Assembly (NCBI RefSeq): GCF_032884065.1
Contig: NC_088880.1
Span: 28,919,298-28,983,297, forward strand
Source of the DNA: Artemia franciscana
Taxonomy: Eukaryota; Arthropoda; Branchiopoda; Anostraca; Artemiidae
Length of the DNA stretch: 64,000 bases
Direction: 5' to 3'
Position numbers and translations under genes: made by a program
The notes under the pieces: model-generated
Told to the model about the DNA's origin: nothing
Databases searched by the model: none
What the model saw: the letters and a program-made list of their open reading frames with translations, nothing else
In this document: positions 57,757 through 64,000 of the stretch, in pieces
How the letters are laid out: each line of letters opens with the position of its first letter
Numbering within the stretch: position 1 is the stretch's first letter

Positions 57757-57967
57757 GAGTTGTACTGCTGGGATCCTCCTTATCTAACAGCAATATTAAA
57801 GAAGCAGATACAAGGCTTGAAAAGCTCAGATTTCGCTCCTTATTTTTCAATTGGAAATTGTATGGAAGGTCTCAATCTCATTTTCCAAGCTCTCTTTGAC
57901 ATAACGTTGGAGCCTTGTGTCCTAGAGGAAGGCGAAAGCTGGCATTCTGATGTTCATAAAATTGCTG
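57757..57967 (+). CDS. MIPEP: MIPEP, internal exon e (last visible)
   Basis: The exon opens in phase 0 with ELYCWDPPYLTAILKKQIQG and continues APYFSIGNCMEGLNLIFQAL, then ESWHSDVHKIA. These match MIPEP's PWDPPYYSGV, PFFSLGACMEGLN and VWSEDVRKLAVV, among its best conserved segments before the metal site. The likely end is after the G at 57967 before GTATTC, leaving one base of a Val/Gly codon. Reading past it gives a run of serine and leucine low complexity, which supports the donor. The next exons, with HExxH and the downstream glutamate that bind zinc, were not found in the remaining 6 kb. Confidence 0.93.
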
Positions 57968-58500
57968 GTATTCACTTTCTGTTTTCTCACCCCTCCTCTC
58001 TCTCTCTCTTCATTTCTTTCTTTCTCTTTTCTATTCTTTCTCTCCCTTTTGAATTTTCTCCTCCTTGATGCCTGTCTCATTATTTTGTTCTGCTGTCTGT
58101 TCTTTTCTATGTTTTTTTTTTTTTATCACGGAGATGTCTCAATTCTGGTGCAAAAGCCAAATATAATCCTCAGCTTGCATCAATAGGGCCACTGGCAACA
58201 TTGTCTAAGTGTATGATATCCCCCCAATCTTCATGGAAGCGTTAAATGTTATACTTTGAGTATGTACGTTCATAACTTTTGGCTGGGAAACCAAGCTGCC
58301 TTATCAAAAAAAAAAAAAAAAAATCTGAAATTCGGCCAAAAACAAAAAATGAATCGAAAATAAGTTTTCCATTTCATCAAACTAGTGAAAAGCTTACCCA
58401 CCAGCTGGAGAAAATGTGCCCGATTTTCTGAAAAAGGGGAAAGCAACCTTAAAAAGGGTGTTTAATTTCGATGAAAATTACTTCATTACATTCAGTGTAT
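57968..58500. other. intron sequence without a recognised element
   Basis: CT-rich stretch (58000-58070) followed by AT-rich DNA. No gene. Confidence 0.45.
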
Positions 58501-58501
58501 A

Positions 58502-59467
58502 CAAGGCGTGTTTTTTAATTAAGGTCCGTTTGAACACAAGTACACAACGAAAGATTATTTCAAAGAAGTAAATTTATTTTCAGAAAGTACATGCTTTACT
58601 CTATTTTTTGACATAATTACCAATTTTTTTGAAAAAATTATAATACCTCTCAACTAATTTTAAGTTAAAGTCTTTATAAGAACTTGCCACCGGCTCCAAT
58701 AACCAAAAGTTCACTGCTGTTTTTTACGTCGTTGTCATCTTTTTAACGGTTGCCACTGAGGTGGCAACCGGTTGAACTGGAGGCGAAACATTGGTTTTTC
58801 ATATCACACCCAAATTGAGGTAGCAGAACATTGAATGAAAACACACACACTCTCCTGAAAATTAGAAGGCTGAACATCCTCTCTCCTTGCGCAAAATAAC
58901 GGCGTCGGCGTGTGGGAATAGGCTTGGTGTTTTTTTGGTCGACTTCTTGCAACGGAGAAACCACTATCAATGCAGAAGCATACTGCCTAACCCTCAGAGA
59001 ACTCACCAGAGCGATTATAAAAACACAAAAAAAACTTGTCATGCTGACAAAGGAAATTGTCGTTCTTCATGACAATGCAAGACCTCACGCTGTTGGTATG
59101 ACCCGTAATTTGTTGGACAGTTTTGGCTCGGAAGTTTTAGATCACCCACAATACAGTCCTGATCTTACGCCGAGTGTTAACCATCCTTTTCTCCACCTCA
59201 AGCAACAACTCAGTGGCAAACGTTATAATGACGATGACAATATGAAAACGGAAGGGAATTCCTGGTTAGTGCAACAGGCGGCAAGTTCTTATGTAGAGGT
59301 TACTTTAAAGTTAGTTGAGAGGTAGGATAAGTGTTACAACAAACTTGGCAACTATGCTGTTAAATAGAGTAAAGTGTTTACTGTTTGAAAATAAATTTAC
59401 TTTTTTTTAAATATTCATTTGTTGTGTACTTACGATCAAATGGGTCTTAATGAAAAAAAACGCCTCG
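58502..59467 (+). mobile_element. internally deleted mariner-like element
   Basis: 966 bp between TA dinucleotides (58500-58501 and 59468-59469). Long diverged inverted repeats of roughly 105-125 bp: the left starts CAAGGCGTGTTTTTTAATTA and the right, complemented, starts CGAGGCGTTTTTTTTCATTA. Both contain GTACACAAC, AAATTTATTTTCA and TTTACTCTATTT. It encloses a partial transposase (58912-59325). The N-terminal third of a normal ~345-residue mariner transposase is missing, so this copy cannot move by itself. Confidence 0.8.
58912..59325 (+). pseudogene. mariner transposase, C-terminal part
   Basis: The frame reads TTINAEAYCLTLRELTRAI, then EIVVLHDNARPHAVGMTRNL, then LDHPQYSPDLTPSVNHPFLH and NDDDNMKTEGNSWLVQQAAS. 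It carries the mariner HDNARPH box (second catalytic Asp) and the YSPDLxPS box. At the position of the third acid, 34 residues after the second, there is V instead of D. A frame change near 58960 and loss of the N-terminal helix-turn-helix region add to the damage. Terminal LVER and a stop match the family end. A dead mariner D,D34D transposase. Confidence 0.85.
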
Positions 59468-59598
59468 TAAGAGAACTCTACTGCAGAGCTTTCTAGCCTT
59501 TATGCAAAAAATAGGAAATTATGTGCTTTTTTCGTGAATTCTCAGGGAAATGAAATTCTCATGAAATTTGGGAATTGCCTAAATACCTCACTGGACGT

Positions 59599-60113
59599 AA
59601 GGAAACATGTTCAGAAAACAATTCTTACTTCATAATATGCAGAATAATCATAGTTAATATATTATGCATGAAGCTGGCCTTTATCTCCACTTCTTTCATT
59701 GTTTTACACTTTTTCTACCATATATCTGAAGAAAAAACATCTGTTCTGTAAGCGTTTTTTTTTTCAGTTTTCAAATCTGATTCAACCGCTATGTACAAAG
59801 ATTGTAGATGGCGTTTATTCTGGCAATTTTTGCTAAAGGTTAAGTTTCTGGCCGTTTTGTTAAAAATCGCCACTGTGGTTTCTGTGGGGGTATCTATAAA
59901 CAAATACTGTATATGGCATTTGTTTCAGCACGAGTTTGGAAACTGAAAAAACGCTTGCTCAATGCACACTTTTTGTAAAGAAATTTGGTAGAAAAGTCTA
60001 AAACACTGAAAGAAATGAAGATAAAGGTTTACTTCATGCAAAATGTCTTAACTGTGATTATTTTGCTTATCATGAAGTAAGAATTGTTGTTTTTTCGTAA
60101 CAAGTTTTCCTTA
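59599..60113. repeat. large inverted repeat (palindrome 3)
   Basis: The left arm (~59599-59790) and right arm (~59926-60113) are diverged reverse complements. They share CAATTCTTACTTCAT against ATGAAGTAAGAATTG, CTTTATCTCCACTTCTTTCA against TGAAAGAAATGAAGATAAAG, and TTTTTCAGTTTTCAAA against TTTGGAAACTGAAAAA. The loop is about 135 bp. No coding capacity. Foldback or MITE-like. Confidence 0.75.
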
Positions 60114-60349
60114 TATTCAGCCTAAACGGTGCCAAAAAGCCATCGAGTGAAAATTCCGAGATAGCCAGTCGATTTCAATCTATCGAAAACTGTTTAATGG
60201 GGTTTCCAGTTTCAGAGACAGTACTGCCTCAAACTGGTGTGTTTGTAGTAGAAATTCAACTTGAATCCGTCTTCAATCGCGGCAACATACTTTGTTTTCC
60301 GGTTTAGTTCTTTAATACTGTTGCCCCCCCCCCCTCTTTCAAATTTTTA
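60114..60349. other. no recognisable gene
   Basis: Short AT-rich stretch with an 11-C tract at 60324-60334. Confidence 0.4.
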
Positions 60350-60625
60350 CAATATTCTTGTATGTAAAAAAAATTGCATTCACAAGATACAATCTCCATA
60401 GTAGGGTTGTCTGATACGCTGAATGTGATGGTGCAATTCTCAAGAAGATTCCTTGACTTTTGGGGACGTTCCCCCCTATCGAAAATCAGGAGAATTTTAT
60501 AAAACTTGTTTTTTTTATGGGTAACAGTAAACTTAATCAGTCTTATACATTTAGAATCAGCATTAAAACCCAATTCTTTTGATTTATCTATTGTTTTTCA
60601 AAGCTTTGGTTACTATAGGGCCGAA
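60350..60625 (+). repeat. hairpin-ended repeat family, truncated copy (copy 4)
   Basis: TCTGATACGCTGAATGTGAT, TTGGGGACGTTCCCCCCTAT, ATGGGTAACAGTAAACTTAA, AGAATCAGCATTAAAACCCA and TTTGGTTACTAT follow the order of copy 3 (33.43-33.66 kb). It stops just short of the terminal hairpin. Confidence 0.8.
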
Positions 60626-61549
60626 AACCAAAGTTTTGTTTCTAGGTGCATCCCAAAAGGCCAAGGATTTTAAGGTGAAACTTTAGAATGTTGAGGAGTA
60701 TCTTAAACTAAATCAAAAGGCACTATGTGCATCCATTTTACCAAGTAGGTGTATCTGCAATATCTTAGGATTGGCATGGGCATTAAGTTGACACTTAGAT
60801 GATATGTTTAGGGGGGTATTTTTAAGTGTTTGGAGGGCTACCAGCTCCCCTCTCATGCACTTCAGCTGCCATATCTCCAAAAACTTGGTAAGTAAGGGGC
60901 GCTAACCAGGTTAGGTTCCCATTGAAATAATTTCAGCTTTTCTGCCAGCACTAGGGGTGCGATTACCAATGACTATAAAAAAAAAACTGAATTATAAAGT
61001 CTGTCGTCTATTCCTACTTTTATTTCATTTCCTGTCTCCTCAAAGTCACAGCTATAAAACCTTCAATGAATTAAAATAAGAAATAAATATATTTGACTAT
61101 AGTGTAGTTAATATGAACAAAAAAAATATAAATATAGTTCGCTTGAATGAACTGAGTATGAATGAAAAGCAAACGGTAGGAAATTTTTAATTAAAATTTT
61201 AATTAATTGGATAAGTCTTCAGTTAAAATTGCTAGCTTGACCTTAATTAAACATTGATCTGTGAAAACATTAAACTGATATCATTATTCAAATTAACCCA
61301 CTTATACATAAATTAGTTAAGAAGCTATTAAAGTTTTAGTCTAACCTAGCTATTAGGAATTAATTCAAAGTTCGTCTAACAGTATAACGACAGTTTAATT
61401 TAATATTAATAGTAACTTTTTTCTTAGAAACAATCAAGCTCCCCTAAAAATAAAACAAGTATTACATTTACTTCGGGAGTAAGTTCGTTGGTTCGTCGAC
61501 AATTTATCGAAATTATATTCCCTTTATTGCTTTTTTGAAGAGGGCAACA
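60626..61549. other. no recognisable gene
   Basis: AT-rich. 60631-60960 has the higher GC content typical of an old repeat but I find no second copy here. Confidence 0.4.
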
Positions 61550-61780
61550 GCCTGTTCAGTCTGTCTTATAGTACTTTAGGGATCTTCTTATCCTAATCGA
61601 ATGGCCCTTCTTTTCGGACTTTCGTTCTTAAAGTATCGGAACAAAATTCAAACTTTAGTGGAGAGGGAGGGGGACAAAAAGGGCATCCCCTGCTCAGATA
61701 CGAAATGACTTCTGTTTAACTTAAGTTTCAATGTCTCACTTTGCTTTATTTTTTAAGAAATTGTTGTTCTAAAAATTAAT
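61550..61780 (+). repeat. fragment of the hairpin-ended repeat family (palindromic part)
   Basis: ACTTTAGTGGAGAGGG, GATACGAAATGACTTCTGTT and TTAAGTTTCAATGTC correspond to the palindrome right arm of copy 3 (32170-32260). Diverged. Confidence 0.5.
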
Positions 61781-61859
61781 TGTACAGCAGAGTCTCCGAC
61801 AGAAGTATTTGAACTAGAAAGCTAGATTAATTTGAAATTAAATGGCATCGCAAGAGTGA

Positions 61860-62045
61860 ATTTTAGTCCACAACTGGGATGGAATGGTGTCTTAAGGAAA
61901 GATTTATGGGAAATGGGAACAGCTTGAGACGGCGTATAGAGGGAGGCTTAGAATAGGGAGGGCTGGAGGAGGAGCGTGCGTAGCTGTGTTGAACTCAGGT
62001 GGCTTAGTGGAGTAGTGAGTTGTTAGCAGCAGGAGTGTTGTAGAT
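61860..62045 (+). pseudogene. LINE 3' end (copy A family)
   Basis: Conceptual reading gives KDLWEMG-like, EALNREGWRRSVRSCVELR-like and LSGVVSC-like segments over changing frames, ending with GAGTGTTG and AGCAGCAGG. It matches the last ~55 codons of the LINE at 20047 (KDLKEMG, RLGWRRSVRSCVGLRRLGA). Decayed and 5'-truncated. Confidence 0.7.
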
Positions 62046-62607
62046 TCTTCATACAATTTTCTAATCAGCTGAAAGATTTTGGGAAAATTTTTATTGGTGC
62101 TAATTAGCGCTAGCTAAATCTCAGCATTAGTAAAGTCTTATCGTGTTTGGGATTTAAAAAATGTAGAATGTAAACGAATATTTTAGTGTAAGTAGCAGAT
62201 ATGTTTTAAACGTTTCTTTGAAAGAAATTCATCTGTTTAGTTTTAAGATAACATTTTTAAGGATGAAAGGAGATAAAACTTTCAAGCATCAATAGAATTC
62301 TAATTTTATCAAATAAATAAGAGGGCTAGCTAACGAGCACAATCTTCAGTCGATGATAGTTAACCCTTCCAAGCTGCTGACATACGGTACTGTCGTCTCT
62401 TTTTTGTTTGGCTTTAGATTGCTGATTGTGTTTCCGCAAGATGTCTCTTGATTGTTTAAATTTGAAATCTAATAAGATAAAAGTGATATTTTTCACTTCA
62501 TCTTTAGACGATAGAATACTGAATTTAGAATAGAACATAATTTTATTTTAAAAATTCTTATAGCAACATGGTTGCTGAATTTGAATTTTACGTCAAACTA
62601 GCACTAG

Positions 62608-62608
<1 letters not shown>
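62046..62608. other. no recognisable gene
   Basis: AT-rich, no supported feature. Confidence 0.45.

Positions 62609-62670
<62 letters not shown>
62609..62670. repeat. (AT)n microsatellite
   Basis: About 60 bp of alternating AT. Confidence 0.97.
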
Positions 62671-62672
<2 letters not shown>

Positions 62673-64000
62673 TCGAAGGAATTTGAAGTTAACGTCAACA
62701 TAATTCATTATATAAAATATATATAAAAAAAGAGTCAAACTTAATTAAAAACTCAAAAAGAAAAAATAAATAGATATCAATACAATTATCGGTACCGGTC
62801 GCAATAGTTAAAAAGACATTAAGTTTCCAGAAATGATTTTTTTTTTTAAGTGAGTGAAAAACCAAAAAAAAAAAGTTTTTGGAGTTAATTAAAAGTTAGT
62901 AACAATGGATACTCGAAGGATTGTTTTTTACGAACTCGAGAACATGATTGAAGGGCTTGAAGATAAGCCCCTCCTCCACTCCTAGCAAAAGGATCTGGTG
63001 GGGCCCGTGCTTGACGATGCTGGCAATCAGTCCATTTTTAGATGTTTTCAGGTAAACAAAAAACACAAATTTACAATTAGGTTCTTTTGACACTTAATAA
63101 TGACTTGTTATTTTAAAGTTAATTTGTGTCCATACTTCAGGGCATGATTGAGGGGCTTGAGGACAAGTTCCTCAGTTCCTCCCTTCGAGCATGGCTTACA
63201 AGGGCCATAAATGACAGTTTTATCGATAAAACTTAGTCTGACAACTTTGTCAACATCCGCGAAATTGAGAAATAACATATCTTAAAAAAACCGAATTTTG
63301 TCAAATAATACATTATGAAAACTGATAAGCTTAAATTTTTAATTATAATCTAGTCTTTTTAAAGGATTGAAATTTTGATCAGTTTCCTCCCTTTTTAAAA
63401 ATAATCAATGCGTAAGCTATTTTTACTATAATTTAAATTAAGCTCATTGTATATACTTAAAAACAAATAGTCTCGTAATAATCGCTCTCTCAATGCAACC
63501 AAACGCTAGCACTTAGGTCTACCTGAAAATTGCGGCTAAAGAATTTCTTAGTGAAAATATATTTAGAATACAGCAATTATGTTTTTTATATACAACTTCG
63601 TCTTTCAAATGGAAAATAAGGGCAACTTTCTCCAGGTCTGCTCTCTGGACGACGTTTGTCTAACAATTCTATAATGTTATCATTAAAAGGGTAGGCCATT
63701 CGTTGGTTATGGTAATATTTCAGCGAAAAACATCATTAAAAAAAAGTTCCTTAAACACACCGTAGATGCAATTTTTTTTTGTATCTGACTCAATAATTTA
63801 TTCAGGCCCTCCTTCTTGGTATCTCGTAATTTTGTAATTAACTCTTGCTTTCTTACATGTTTGATATAATTTTTCAGTTTTATTTTTCAGATACAAATTC
63901 CTCCCCCCCCCCTTCCTTTGGGACAAAATCCTTTGTCTGCGTGGGTTAAATGTAAAGAAAATAATATAAAAAAATTCAAATATGGCGGAATATCAAAACT
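62671..64000. other. no recognisable gene
   Basis: AT-rich DNA to the window end. Two related phrases CATGATTGAAGGGCTTGAAG (62944) and CATGATTGAGGGGCTTGAGG (63143) mark a small diverged direct repeat. A 10-C tract lies at 63903-63912. No MIPEP exon was found. Confidence 0.45.

Noticed and set aside
57968-64000. Search for the next MIPEP exon (GLLGYIY and HExxH segments)
   Set aside because: No matching codons in phase were found on the + strand, so the exon lies beyond the window.

Overview
The window looks like an AT-rich, intron-rich animal genome, most likely an arthropod and possibly a crustacean. It is dominated by decayed transposable elements, with no bacterial-type gene density, no rRNA and no confident functional tRNA. 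Several repeat families resemble ones I associate from memory with brine shrimp (Artemia), but I could not check that.

Only one host gene is supported: the + strand gene for mitochondrial intermediate peptidase (MIPEP), a mitochondrial-matrix oligopeptidase that trims imported precursors. Five consecutive internal exons are visible (15491-15753, 26559-26825, 35808-35996, 46596-46737, 57757-57967). Their splice phases fit each other exactly and their joined product follows the family sequence without a gap. The introns are all about 9-11 kb. The transit-peptide exon(s) upstream and the exons carrying the HExxH zinc site downstream were not found in the window.

The introns are a graveyard of mobile elements. 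Region by region: 0-15 kb holds a LINE 3' end, head-to-head Penelope-like fragments with hammerhead-like terminal repeats, a broken LINE, large palindromes, a ~426-bp tandem array and a LINE C-terminus. 15.7-26.5 kb holds a hAT transposase relic, a LINE with an uninterrupted 544-codon reverse-transcriptase ORF, Jockey-like gag and RT relics and a palindromic repeat with a terminal hairpin. 26.8-35.8 kb holds a complete 3.5-kb pogo/Tigger-type DNA transposon with perfect 25-bp inverted repeats, another LINE, a second hairpin-ended repeat and, just before the third visible exon, nine partial tandem copies of that exon. 36-46.6 kb holds a foldback-like repeat, a satellite array with a recent 319-bp duplication and an inverted part, and a second copy of the RT family. 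46.7-57.7 kb holds a LINE 3' end, a ~282-bp tandem array, and a third copy of the RT family carrying a SINE-like insertion. 58-64 kb holds an internally deleted mariner, another palindrome and repeat ends.

The most notable feature is the partial-exon tandem array at 34.17-35.81 kb. It multiplies the splice acceptor and the first ~105 bases of a MIPEP exon. Two copies also acquired a GTAAGT donor and so look like 81-nt in-frame poison exons.
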